From the NCBI RefSeq assembly GCF_021653975.1, contig NZ_JAJKFK010000001.1:1-64000 (forward strand): DNA of 64,000 nt. The letters are read 5' to 3'. Numbering within the stretch: position 1 is the stretch's first letter; the number at the start of each line of letters is the position of its first letter. The translations under genes were made by a program, and so were the position numbers. Under the pieces are notes generated by a model. That model saw only the letters and a list, made by a program, of their open reading frames with translations. It had not been told where the DNA came from and did not search any database. Origin of the DNA: Amycolatopsis sp. GM8 (GTDB lineage Bacteria; Actinomycetota; Actinomycetes; Mycobacteriales; Pseudonocardiaceae). Positions 26,233 to 34,954 of this stretch are shown here, piece by piece.

Positions 26233-27309
26233 TCACGTCATGTCGGTGTTGGTCGCCGACAGCGCTAGCCGCGTCGCCTCACGGCTTGCGCGGTGGTTGG
26301 GCTTGAGGCTTCGCGAGCCTGCCAACTTGGCTGCGAGATGATCGGCGACGGTGACAGGTTCGTAGAGCCTCGGGGTGTCGATGTCCACACACGAGGGAAG
26401 ACAATCAATGACGGCATCGGCGTTGCCGTCGTGGAAGTAGGCCGCGGAGCGCCGGAGCAACGGCCGGCCTTCAGCGTCGATCGGCGCGAGAACCCGGTGC
26501 ATGGTCGAGATCCATCGGTCGTTCGTCCATCGAGCGAGCAGGTCGCCCAGATTGATCAACAGCGCTCCGGGAGCCGGCCGGACGTCGTGCCAAGTGCCTT
26601 CCGAGTCCAGGATCTGCAGGCCCGGCAGGACGTCATCCGCCCAGAGCACCGTCAATACACCGTAGTCGGTGTGGGGTCCCATCCCCAGTTGTCCCGGCTC
26701 GAGCCGTACCTCGCCGTCGGGCAGCTGGTATCGGTTCATCCGGAGGGTGTCCATCGAGTGGTCGGTATAGGACCGGAAGTAGTCGGCCGGCAGGTCAAGG
26801 GCGACGGCGAAGACGCGGGTCAAGGTGTTCGCCAGAGCGCCGGCCTGCCGCATCCATTCCTCGACGTCGCGCTCGAAAAGGGCCGGCCGGTCCGGCCACA
26901 TGTTCGCCGGATAGTGCTCGCCGGCCAGGTCCAGACCGGGGAACTCGGCTGCCTCCGTGCCGACGTTGAAGGCCTCGAAGAGATCCGCCGGCGACGTGAT
27001 GCCCAAGCTGTAGCTGAGTCGTTCGTCCCGCGGGGCGGTGTAGCCCCGGTTGACCTCGGGCGTCGCCGGCTTGAGGGCGGCCTTGTCCTCGAACGGGAGT
27101 GCGAAGAAGCCGTCCATGGCCTCGGCGAGGCCGTCGGCGGCGAGCTCGGGAATGCCGTGGCCCTTGATCTGCATGAAGCCCACGTCGCGCGCGGCGCGAT
27201 CGACGAGGCCGGCGATCTCCGATCGATGATCGGCGTCGCCTTCTTCGAAGCCCTCGATGTTGACGACGGGGATCCGCAGCGATCCGCCGGTTGATTTCGC
27301 AGTGCTCAC
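26233..27309 (-). CDS. 2-oxoglutarate/Fe(II)-dependent dioxygenase, isopenicillin N synthase family
   Basis: 358-residue DIOX-N plus 2OG-FeII_Oxy protein. RIPVVNIEGF and FMQIKGHGIP form the N-terminal domain. The iron triad is in GPHTDYG (His, Asp) and TMHRVLAP (His), with Arg of LLRRSAAYF for the 2-oxoglutarate carboxylate. GTG 27309 is the start. Relatives hydroxylate or desaturate small molecules. It is divergent from a TetR regulator (208-bp gap) and upstream of the CoA-transferase. Substrate unknown. Confidence 0.88.
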   Translation of the reverse strand: MSTAKSTGGSLRIPVVNIEGFEEGDADHRSEIAGLVDRAARDVGFMQIKGHGIPELAADGLAEAMDGFFALPFEDKAALKPATPEVNRGYTAPRDERLSYSLGITSPADLFEAFNVGTEAAEFPGLDLAGEHYPANMWPDRPALFERDVEEWMRQAGALANTLTRVFAVALDLPADYFRSYTDHSMDTLRMNRYQLPDGEVRLEPGQLGMGPHTDYGVLTVLWADDVLPGLQILDSEGTWHDVRPAPGALLINLGDLLARWTNDRWISTMHRVLAPIDAEGRPLLRRSAAYFHDGNADAVIDCLPSCVDIDTPRLYEPVTVADHLAAKLAGSRSLKPNHRASREATRLALSATNTDMT

Positions 27310-27517
27310 CTGTTCACTCCAGATTTTCGATGCGCGGCATGCTGGCGATCAGCTTGTGAATCGTGTGCGCGAGCGCTCCGCTCAGAGCCGGCTGTGGTCG
27401 GCGGCGAGGGATCGTGACCCCGACGGAAGATGCTGACACCAACACTGATTCCGGTCAACACTTTCCGGCGGTTCCGCGACTGGGGCGCTCAGAACCGGCA
27501 CCGCTACTCTGGGTGCC

Positions 27518-28123
27518 ATGGCCCGCACGCTTTCCTCGGTCAGCGACGGTGATCTCGCTCGCCGGCGGATCCTGGATGCCGCACACGCCGTATTCGCCGC
27601 CCGCGGATTTCGCGCCGCGACGGTGGACGCGATCGCCCGGCGTTCGGAACTGTCGCGCGCCGGCGTGCTGCACCATTTCGCCAACAAGCAGGCGATTCTC
27701 ACCGCTCTGCTGGACCAACGCGACGTCGAGCTGGCGCTGTACGAGGATGCCGCCGCCGACTCCGTGGCAACCCTGATCGCCGGGGTGCGCGCGAGATTGC
27801 GCCGCATCCTCGACGGGCGCGATCTGATTCTCCTCGCTCATTCCCTCAGGGCTGAGGCCGTGGATCCGGAACATCCCGCGCACGATTGGCTGGTGCGCCG
27901 TTCGCGTCGCCTGCGGGCCGACATGACGACGGCTCTCGAGGCGTCCGTCGCTCGCGGAGAACTCAGGCCGGATGTCGATCCGCGGCTCCTGTCCGCGCTA
28001 CTGCTGGCGGTCATAGAGGGCCTGGAGATGCAGTGGCTGGAGGACCCCGGCGAGGTCGACGTCGAGGCCGGGGTCGCACTGTTCGACGAGCTGCTTCGCG
28101 GCAACATCGCGGCTCGCCCGTAG
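27518..28123 (+). CDS. TetR family transcriptional regulator
   Basis: 201-residue TetR protein with HTH at residues 15-60 (ATVDAIARRSELSRAGVLHHFANKQAIL) and a TetR_C_6-like effector domain. It is divergent from the 2-oxoglutarate dioxygenase, which it may regulate. An imperfect palindrome downstream (28164) leaves open a role at the following adenosine-deaminase operon. Confidence 0.88.
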   Translation: MARTLSSVSDGDLARRRILDAAHAVFAARGFRAATVDAIARRSELSRAGVLHHFANKQAILTALLDQRDVELALYEDAAADSVATLIAGVRARLRRILDGRDLILLAHSLRAEAVDPEHPAHDWLVRRSRRLRADMTTALEASVARGELRPDVDPRLLSALLLAVIEGLEMQWLEDPGEVDVEAGVALFDELLRGNIAARP

Positions 28124-28406
28124 TTCTCCGGCGCGTCCCGGGGGCGACTCCGAGAACAGACCTACCAACATGTCGGTCGGATATGGCATCATGACGCAAC
28201 CGTCCGTTCACTCGCACCACCGGGGACGTCCAACGATCCGCGCCGGAGTCGCCGGGTGAGCTCGCGGTTTGTGAACAGTCAGTTAAGTCAAACTTCATTT
28301 GTTACAAGCCGAGGACATCGGCGTCTCCTCGCTCAACCACCCTTGATATCGACTATCGGCCTCCCTCAAGATCTTGTTTGAATCGTTTCATTGACAAGGA
28401 GATTCA
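28124..28406. promoter_or_regulatory. Intergenic region with TetR-like palindrome, upstream of deaminase/ABC operon
   Basis: 283 bp without a gene. ACCAACATGTCGGT (28164-28177) is a palindrome with one mismatched pair, of the size bound by TetR proteins. The distal half is AT-richer than its surroundings (28270-28400) and must hold the promoter of the 28407 operon. I see no recognisable riboswitch. Confidence 0.45.
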
Positions 28407-29522
28407 GTGTCACCTAATCTCTCCGCATCTCAACGAGGAGGAGACGGCGTGCGCGCAGAGCCCAACCCGCCAGGATCGACCGTTCAGCGCGGCCTGAGCG
28501 CGGATTACCTCCGCGCGCTGCCGAAAGCCGAGGTCCACTGCCATCTCGAGGGGTGTGTCCCGCCGAAGACGGCGGTCCGGCTCGCAGCGCGACACGGCGT
28601 CACTCTTCCCGCCGGAGCCCGGGACGGGGGCGACCGCTATCGCTTCCGGAACTTCGACGAAGGCCTCGAGATCTACCTCGCCGTCTGCAGGTCGATACAG
28701 ACAGCCGAGGACTTCGAGGCCGTCACGTACGAGAGCCTCATGACAGCGGCCGAGGGCGGTCTCCGCTACCGCGAGATCGCGTTCAACCCGCAGAATCATC
28801 CCGAGCTGAGCTACGACACGATGATGGGCGGGATCCTCGCGGGGGCGCGCGCCGCCGAGGAAGAGGCCGGCGTCGTCTCGCGGATCGTGGTCGCGATCAA
28901 CCGTCAGTTCGGCGGCGAGGCCGCGCTGAACCTCGTCCGGGACGTCCTCGCACATCCCCACGATGAGGTCGTCGCGATCGGGCTCGACGGCGACGAAAAG
29001 GCCGCGCGGCCATCAGAATTCGTTGCGGCCTATGACCTCGCGCGCGCCGCGGGCCTCAAGCTCACCGCGCACGCGGGCGAGCACGGCGACTCCACCGAGA
29101 TGGTCGAGTGCCTGGATCTCCTGCGGGTGGATCGCATCGACCACGGGTACGCGGCTTTGCTCGATCCCGCGCTGCTCGCCCGGACGGTGCGCTCGCAGAT
29201 CCCGTATTCGGCGTGCTGGTTCATCGACTATCCCGAGCTCGAGGTCGAAGGCCGGCGGCTCGACGTCGCGGCCATGGCCGCGGCCGGGCTCAACATGTGC
29301 CTCAATTCCGACGACCCGGCCCTCATCGGCCCAGAGCTCCATGACGACTTCATCGATGCGGCCGCGCATCTCGAATGGACCGTCGAGGACGCCGAGAAGT
29401 ACGCGCTGGCGGGGATCGATGCCAGCTTCGCGGACAATGCCACCGTCGAACGCCTCCGCGCCGAGTTCACCGCCGAGCTCGAGCGTCTCCGACCGGGCGC
29501 CTACAGCGCCGACATCCAGTGA
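28407..29522 (+). CDS. Adenosine deaminase family metal-dependent hydrolase
   Basis: 371-residue adenosine-deaminase-fold enzyme. HCHLEG gives the first zinc ligands, LTAHAGEH holds His and the catalytic Glu, RIDHGYA a further His, and NSDDPA the zinc Asp. GTG 28407 (AAGGAG upstream) and GTG 28449 (GAGGAGGAG upstream) are both good starts; the first 14 residues are not conserved, so the second may be used. It is followed by a Tat-lipoprotein solute-binding protein and ABC genes, so its substrate is probably what that importer brings in: a purine nucleoside, adenine or related amino-purine. Confidence 0.88.
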   Translation: MSPNLSASQRGGDGVRAEPNPPGSTVQRGLSADYLRALPKAEVHCHLEGCVPPKTAVRLAARHGVTLPAGARDGGDRYRFRNFDEGLEIYLAVCRSIQTAEDFEAVTYESLMTAAEGGLRYREIAFNPQNHPELSYDTMMGGILAGARAAEEEAGVVSRIVVAINRQFGGEAALNLVRDVLAHPHDEVVAIGLDGDEKAARPSEFVAAYDLARAAGLKLTAHAGEHGDSTEMVECLDLLRVDRIDHGYAALLDPALLARTVRSQIPYSACWFIDYPELEVEGRRLDVAAMAAAGLNMCLNSDDPALIGPELHDDFIDAAAHLEWTVEDAEKYALAGIDASFADNATVERLRAEFTAELERLRPGAYSADIQ

Positions 29523-29533
29523 GGACGAAGACC

Positions 29534-30616
29534 ATGACTGATCAGCTGAACCCCTTCCAGGTCACGATGTCGCGTCGCGGCGTGCTGGGCCTCGGCCTCG
29601 CCACGACGGCCGGATTGGCGCTCGCCGCCTGTGGCGGCTCGTCGACGAACTCGGCTTCGGGCGACGCCGCGACCGGAAGCCTGGGAGAGCTCAAATACGG
29701 CTTCTCCTGGCTGTACGACGTCACGCAGGCGGGCTCATACATCGCCGATACGAAGGGGTACTACCAGAACGTCGGCTTCACGTCGGTCACGTTCATCCCC
29801 GGCGGCCCGTCGGCGGTCTCCGTGCTGACGCAACTGGCCAACGGGACAGCGCAGTTCGGGGTGTCGTCGCCGACGGAGATCGCCGGGGCCAACGCGAACG
29901 GTGCCTCGTTCCGGATCATCGGCGCGATGTACCAGGAGGATCCGCGCTGCATCGTCTCGCTGTCGGGCAAGCCGCTGAAGACACCCGCCGACCTGACCGG
30001 GAAGACGATCGCCGTCGCCGACGCCGACAAGCCGTTCATGCAGGCCTTCCTCGGCGTCAACGGGCTCAAGCCGAGCGACGTGACGATCGTCCCGTTCCAG
30101 TACGACCCGGCCCCGCTCGTCGCCGGTCAGGTGGACGGGATCCTGGACTACTCGACGAACTCGCCGATCAGTCTTCGCCAGTCCGGGCACGATCCGGTCG
30201 TGCTGATGTTCGCGGACTTCAACTGGTCCACCGTCACCCAGACCTACGTCGCGTCCACGGATCAGATCTCCGGGTCCGCGGGCCTGCTCAAAGCGGCGCT
30301 GCGGGCCGACATCATGGGCTGGCGCGACAACATCGCCAACCCGGAGGAGGGCGCGAGCCTGGCGGTGGACAAGTACGGGAAGTCCCTGAAGTTCACGCTG
30401 GACAACCAGTTGGCGTGCAATGAAGCCGAAATCGCCCTGATGAAGACGGCCGACACCGCGACGAACGGCATCTTCACCGTCAGCGACGCGCTGCAGCAGG
30501 CCACGGTCAAGACCCTGGCACTGAGCGGCGTCCACACGACGGCGGCCGATCTGTTCGACCTCTCCCTGCTGGCCGCAGTGTACCAGGAACACCCGGAGCT
30601 CAAGATGGTGTCGTGA
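29534..30616 (+). CDS. ABC transporter substrate-binding lipoprotein (NMT1/THI5-like)
   Basis: 360-residue periplasmic-type binding protein. The N-terminus has a twin-arginine-like MSRRGVLGLGL leader and a lipobox ending LALAAC, so it should be exported by Tat and lipid-anchored. The mature part has the NMT1 pattern GYYQNVGFTSVTF...GGPSAVSVLTQLANGTAQFGV, shared with binding proteins for pyrimidines, sulfonates and nitriles. It lies 11 bp after the deaminase gene and supplies the fused permease at 32013. Confidence 0.9.
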   Translation: MTDQLNPFQVTMSRRGVLGLGLATTAGLALAACGGSSTNSASGDAATGSLGELKYGFSWLYDVTQAGSYIADTKGYYQNVGFTSVTFIPGGPSAVSVLTQLANGTAQFGVSSPTEIAGANANGASFRIIGAMYQEDPRCIVSLSGKPLKTPADLTGKTIAVADADKPFMQAFLGVNGLKPSDVTIVPFQYDPAPLVAGQVDGILDYSTNSPISLRQSGHDPVVLMFADFNWSTVTQTYVASTDQISGSAGLLKAALRADIMGWRDNIANPEEGASLAVDKYGKSLKFTLDNQLACNEAEIALMKTADTATNGIFTVSDALQQATVKTLALSGVHTTAADLFDLSLLAAVYQEHPELKMVS

Positions 30617-31191
30617 ACACCGAAGAATCGACGGATGATTTCGCCCGCGATGTGGGCGCCGCCGTGCGGCGCAGGCGGCGCGAATTGGGCATGACGGGCA
30701 AGGAACTCGCCCGCCTGATGGACGTCTCCGCCTCGTTCATCACGCAACTGGAGAAGGGCCAGTCCTCGATCAGTTTGCCGCGCCTCTACCGGCTCGCCGA
30801 AGTGCTGGGGACGACGCCAAACGGACTGCTCCCGGTGAGTTCCGCCTCGATCATGGTGACCCGCGCCGGGACGGGCCAGGAGATGCGTGCGGCACAGCGC
30901 GAGGACGCCCAGCGGCCGAGGCTCTTGACGCGAGGCGGCCCGGGCCTCTCGCTGAAGGCGCACCGCTATCTGATCGACCCGTCGGATCCACCGCAGGACT
31001 GGTTCAGGCACGACGGCGAGGACTTCGTCTTCGTCGTCAACGGCCGGATCCGGGTCGAGTTCGACCGGAGTGGCCCGATCGAACTGGGCCCGGGTGACGC
31101 GCTGAACCACGACGGCACCATCGCGCACCGCTGGCACCTGGTCGGAGACGAAACGGCCGAAGTTCTCATTGTCAACAACTTCGAGCACTGA
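30613..31191 (+). CDS. XRE-family regulator with C-terminal cupin
   Basis: 192-residue regulator. HTH_3 spans residues about 14-68 ([21 protein letters not shown]), and the cupin_2 sensor spans about 115-190 ([13 protein letters not shown]...[14 protein letters not shown]). GTG 30613 overlaps the binding-protein stop (GTGA). Regulators of this type (PuuR/SutR-like) sense a small metabolite in the cupin. Its location inside the transport operon suggests autoregulation of uptake. Confidence 0.9.
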   Translation: MNTEESTDDFARDVGAAVRRRRRELGMTGKELARLMDVSASFITQLEKGQSSISLPRLYRLAEVLGTTPNGLLPVSSASIMVTRAGTGQEMRAAQREDAQRPRLLTRGGPGLSLKAHRYLIDPSDPPQDWFRHDGEDFVFVVNGRIRVEFDRSGPIELGPGDALNHDGTIAHRWHLVGDETAEVLIVNNFEH

Positions 31192-31213
31192 CCACGGAAC
31201 ACGAGGAGACCGA

Positions 31214-32011
31214 ATGGCTGCGAACGCGGGGATTCAGCTCGACGACGTGACCAAGACCTTCACGACGAGGCGCCAGCGTGTCGACGCGCTGGGCGGTGTC
31301 AGCCTGAGGGTGGACGAGAGCCAGTTCGTGAGCTTGATCGGGCGCTCCGGGTGTGGGAAGTCGACCATTCTGCGGCTCCTCGCCGATCTCGATCGTCCGA
31401 GCAGTGGAACGGTCGCGATCAGGGGTGAGAACCCGTCCGTCGTGCGCAAACGGGGCCGGCTGGGCGTGGCGTTCCAGGACTCGGCGCTGCTGCCGTGGCG
31501 GACCGTGTCGGACAACATCCGGCTGCCGCTCGAAGTCGCCGGACGACGACCCGAGCCGGCCGCCATTCAGGAGATCGTCGATCTGGTGGGTCTCCGGGGG
31601 TTCGAAAAGGCTCGCCCCAGCCAGCTCTCGGGCGGTATGCGGCAACGCGTCTCGATCGCGCGCGCCCTGGCCTTCGAACCCGAGATCCTCCTGCTCGACG
31701 AGCCGTTCGGAGCGCTCGACGACATGACCCGGCAACGGCTGAACCTCGAGCTCCAGCGGATCTGGACCGAGAAGCCGGCGACGACCTTGCTCGTCACGCA
31801 CGGGATCTCGGAGGCGATCTTCCTGTCCGACGTGGTCGTCGTCATGACGCCGCGTCCCGGTCGCATCCTGCGCGTCGTTCCCATCGACCTGCCGCGCCCC
31901 CGCGTGCCGGAAATGATGAGGAGCCCGGAGTTCCATCGCCTCACCGACGAACTCGGCCAGCTGCTGTTCGAGGACGATCCGGCTCAACCGGCCGCTGAGC
32001 GGAGCGCCTGA
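31214..32011 (+). CDS. ABC transporter ATPase (SsuB/TauB/NrtD-like)
   Basis: 265-residue ATPase with Walker [10 protein letters not shown], signature [16 protein letters not shown], Walker [15 protein letters not shown] and the switch His in [13 protein letters not shown] 31214 has GAGGAG upstream; the frame extension to 31169 overlaps the XRE gene and is rejected. It energises the fused permease that starts 1 bp after its stop. Confidence 0.93.
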   Translation: MAANAGIQLDDVTKTFTTRRQRVDALGGVSLRVDESQFVSLIGRSGCGKSTILRLLADLDRPSSGTVAIRGENPSVVRKRGRLGVAFQDSALLPWRTVSDNIRLPLEVAGRRPEPAAIQEIVDLVGLRGFEKARPSQLSGGMRQRVSIARALAFEPEILLLDEPFGALDDMTRQRLNLELQRIWTEKPATTLLVTHGISEAIFLSDVVVVMTPRPGRILRVVPIDLPRPRVPEMMRSPEFHRLTDELGQLLFEDDPAQPAAERSA

Positions 32012-32012
32012 C

Positions 32013-33626
32013 ATGACACGCCTTGACACACAGGGAATCCAGGCCGTCGCGCCTCCGTTCGCGCGCGGCCGGGCGCGGCCGCCACGTCAGATCCCGGGTG
32101 TCGTGTGGACAGTCGGAGGGTTCGCGCTCGCCATCGCGTTGTGGTGGGTCGTGGCGGTGTCGGGCCTTCTCCCCGCCGGCTCCGTGCCGACGCCGGTGAC
32201 CGTGATCGATGATCTGATCTCGAACTTCTCCTACTACCTCGGCAATGCCGCCCCGACCGTGGTGACGGCACTCGAGGGCTTCGCGATCGCCGTGGCGATC
32301 AGCCTCGTGTTCGGCGCGGTGGGGTCGCTGACCGGTCTCCTCGAACGCTCCGTGTCACGCGTCGCCCTGGCAATCTACTGCCTTCCCTTGCCCGCCCTGC
32401 TCCCGCTCATCGCCAGCCTCGAAGGCCCTGGGAAGCCGACCCGGATCACGATGGCGGTCCTCTTTTCGTTCTTCCCGATGCTCATCGGCGTATTGGCCGG
32501 GCTTCGCGCCACCCCGGCGGACACGGCCGCGATCGTGCACGTCGCGGGCGGCGGCCGCCTGCAGATCCTGCTGAAAGTCGGGCTCCGATCGGCCCTGCCC
32601 ACCATCATCGCCGGGATGCGCATCGCCGGTCCCGGCGCGCTGCTGGGAGCGCTGGTGGCGGAGTTCAGCGGTGCTGACAACGGCCTGGGAGTCGTGCTCG
32701 TGGTGAGCCAGCAGAAGCTGCAGACCGCCCAGACCTGGGGCGTGGCCATCGTCGCCACCCTGATCGGAGGTCTGCTCTACGGGGTGATCACGGCGGCCGG
32801 CCGCTGGCTGCATGTGGATCCCGTGGAGGCCCAGGCATCCACCACGAGCGCGCGAGGCGCCGGTCCCCTTCGGCAGCTGGTCGAACTGCTCACACCGGCG
32901 GTCGCCCTGCTCGTCATCTGGGTGGGACTGGTGCTGTTCGGCGGCGCGAGCCCGCTCGTGTTCAAGTCTCCTGTGGCCGTGGTGAACTACCTGACCAGCC
33001 ATCCCGCCGCGGCCGCGCACCGGGCGTCACTCGTCTCGGACTGGCTCCTCACCATGCGCGACACGGGCATGATCTTCGGGGTCGGGATGGCCGCCGCGTT
33101 CATCGCCGGCTGCGTGCTGGTGAGCTTCCCGGTCCTGCTGCGGCTGGGACTCCCGCTGCTCATCGCCTCGCAGTGTGTGCCGCAGATCGCGTTCATTCCG
33201 CTGCTCGTGGCCATCTGCGGCCGGGGGCCCGCGTTCATCATCGTCACCGGACTCCTGGTGGTCTTCTTCCCCGCGATGATCGTGATCGTCACCGCCCTCG
33301 AAGAGCGGTCACGCTCGACGATCGACGTCGTCAGCGTCTACAGCGGTGGCCGATGGGCGGTTCTGCGCTTCGTCAGAATCCCCGGAGCCGTGCCGGGAAT
33401 CCTCAATGCGGCGCGGATCAGCATCCCGCTCGCGCTTTTCGGCGCGCTGGTGGCCGAGTGGCTCGTCACCGGAAACGGGATATCGGAAGCCATGACGACG
33501 GCCACCACGACCTTCGACTACACCCGGCTCTGGGCTGACGTGGTCGTCGTGACCGTGACGGTCATCGTGCTGTACGAGGTGGTCGCCGTTCTGCACGAAC
33601 GCGCCCGCCGGAGGTTCTCAGCCTGA
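32013..33626 (+). CDS. Fused double-domain ABC permease
   Basis: 537-residue membrane protein made of two SsuC-like permease domains. Domain 1 (about 30-265) and domain 2 (about 285-535) each carry the EAA-type coupling loop (VAGGGRLQILLKVGLRSALP and VYSGGRWAVLRFVRIPGAVP). A single chain thus replaces the usual permease dimer. With the NMT1-like binding protein and the ATPase it forms a complete importer, probably for the deaminase substrate. Confidence 0.9.
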   Translation: MTRLDTQGIQAVAPPFARGRARPPRQIPGVVWTVGGFALAIALWWVVAVSGLLPAGSVPTPVTVIDDLISNFSYYLGNAAPTVVTALEGFAIAVAISLVFGAVGSLTGLLERSVSRVALAIYCLPLPALLPLIASLEGPGKPTRITMAVLFSFFPMLIGVLAGLRATPADTAAIVHVAGGGRLQILLKVGLRSALPTIIAGMRIAGPGALLGALVAEFSGADNGLGVVLVVSQQKLQTAQTWGVAIVATLIGGLLYGVITAAGRWLHVDPVEAQASTTSARGAGPLRQLVELLTPAVALLVIWVGLVLFGGASPLVFKSPVAVVNYLTSHPAAAAHRASLVSDWLLTMRDTGMIFGVGMAAAFIAGCVLVSFPVLLRLGLPLLIASQCVPQIAFIPLLVAICGRGPAFIIVTGLLVVFFPAMIVIVTALEERSRSTIDVVSVYSGGRWAVLRFVRIPGAVPGILNAARISIPLALFGALVAEWLVTGNGISEAMTTATTTFDYTRLWADVVVVTVTVIVLYEVVAVLHERARRRFSA

Positions 33627-33659
33627 CCGACTGCTCCATCTTTCCTGAAGCCCGACATC

Positions 33660-33679
33660 GCTCGGCACCAGCGCCGAGC
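33660..33679 (+). terminator. Stem-loop after the ABC permease
   Basis: GCTCGGC, loop ACCAGC, GCCGAGC, then CCTTTCTC. It is a modest intrinsic terminator or attenuator between the importer operon and the next binding-protein gene. Confidence 0.5.
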
Positions 33680-33703
33680 CCTTTCTCATGGAGACCCACC
33701 GAA

Positions 33704-34954
33704 ATGGTCCGCTTCATCGGTCCCGACAACGACGCATATATCGCGAGCCTCATCCGGCACGTCAGCGAATACGAGGAACTCACGGGAGAAATCGTGAACC
33801 TCGAAATCATCCCCGAAACCGACTACGTGACCAATTCCCTCGACGCTCTGCGTGCCCGGCTGCGCGGCAGTTCAGCGCCGGACGTGTTCGTGTCCGGTCC
33901 CGTCTCGATGTGGAAGCTCGCCGGCGAAGGCATCGTCGAACCCCTGGACGCGTACCTCGACACGTGCGGCAACGACTACCGGCCGGACGACTTCCTGCCG
34001 GCCTTGCTCTCGGCCAATCGCTGGACGGGTCTGCGGGGTGACGCCCTCGGTACCGGTCCGTTGCTGGAGATCCCGGTCAACTGGGAGACGTACAACCTGG
34101 CGTACCTGCCGGATGTGCTGGAACGGGCAGGTCTCAGCGAGCCGCCGTCGACCTGGGACGAGTACTTCGCCGCCGCGGCGAAGATCGCGGAGAACGTGCC
34201 CGGCGTCCGCGGCTTCGCGCAGCGTGGCACCGATACCTGGCACACGATGTACACCGGCTACGCGACCCAGGTCTGGTCATACGGCGCTACCGACTTCGAC
34301 GACGCCGGGCGCAGCGCACTCACAAGCCCCGCGATACTCGCGGCGACCCGCGACTTCCTCACAGCCGCGCGCATGGCAGGCCCGGCAGCGTTTCCCGGCG
34401 GACATTGGCTCGACGTCGCCCGCGACTTCGCAGCGGGCCGCTACGGCATGATCGTCGACTCCGACCACTACGTCGCCTTCTTCGAGGGCGCCGATTCTGC
34501 CGTACGCGGGCGGGTCGCCTATACCCAGCCGCCGCTGGGGCCGGAGGGCCTGCGGGAGGCGAATATGTGGACCTGGTCGCTGGTCATGAACAGTGCCTCA
34601 CACGACAAGCCCGGCGCGTGGCGATTCATCGAGTGGGCCAGCTCCCCGTCGTTCCTCGCACGGGCGGCGCTTGAGGGCAACATGAATCCGACGCGGCAAA
34701 GCACATGGGACGACGACGCGTTCCGGGCCGCGGCTTCCGGGTGGAGCGGCTTCGGTGACAACAGCCTGGCGATCCTCCAGACGACCGCGCGCGTGCTGCC
34801 GACTCCCATGCCGGAGTACCTCGATGTGGCAAGCCTGTGGTCGGCCGCGATCGTGGAGGCGTACCGGCAGCCCGATGCGCTGGAGCGCGTCTTCGGCGAG
34901 GCCGCGACTCACATCGATCATCTCCTGAGCGGCGATTGGACGAGTGCGTCGTGA
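33704..34954 (+). CDS. Family 1 extracellular solute-binding protein lacking a signal peptide
   Basis: 416-residue sugar-type solute-binding protein: PDVFVSGPVSMWKLAGEGIVEPLD, VNWETYNLAYLPDVLERAG and SLVMNSASHDKPGAWRFIEW match the SBP_bac_1/8 fold of ABC sugar transporters. Unlike the family it begins directly with the mature fold (MVRFIGPDNDAYIASL), with no hydrophobic leader, lipobox or upstream in-frame start. No permease or ATPase of the sugar class is adjacent. It is translationally coupled (GTGA) to the following oxidoreductase. It may act in the cytoplasm as a ligand carrier or sensor, or be a truncated orphan. Confidence 0.85.
   Translation: MVRFIGPDNDAYIASLIRHVSEYEELTGEIVNLEIIPETDYVTNSLDALRARLRGSSAPDVFVSGPVSMWKLAGEGIVEPLDAYLDTCGNDYRPDDFLPALLSANRWTGLRGDALGTGPLLEIPVNWETYNLAYLPDVLERAGLSEPPSTWDEYFAAAAKIAENVPGVRGFAQRGTDTWHTMYTGYATQVWSYGATDFDDAGRSALTSPAILAATRDFLTAARMAGPAAFPGGHWLDVARDFAAGRYGMIVDSDHYVAFFEGADSAVRGRVAYTQPPLGPEGLREANMWTWSLVMNSASHDKPGAWRFIEWASSPSFLARAALEGNMNPTRQSTWDDDAFRAAASGWSGFGDNSLAILQTTARVLPTPMPEYLDVASLWSAAIVEAYRQPDALERVFGEAATHIDHLLSGDWTSAS

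Noticed and set aside
28124..28406. Riboswitch upstream of the deaminase operon
   Set aside because: A purine-responsive leader would fit the genes, but no conserved aptamer core or paired stems were recognised by eye.
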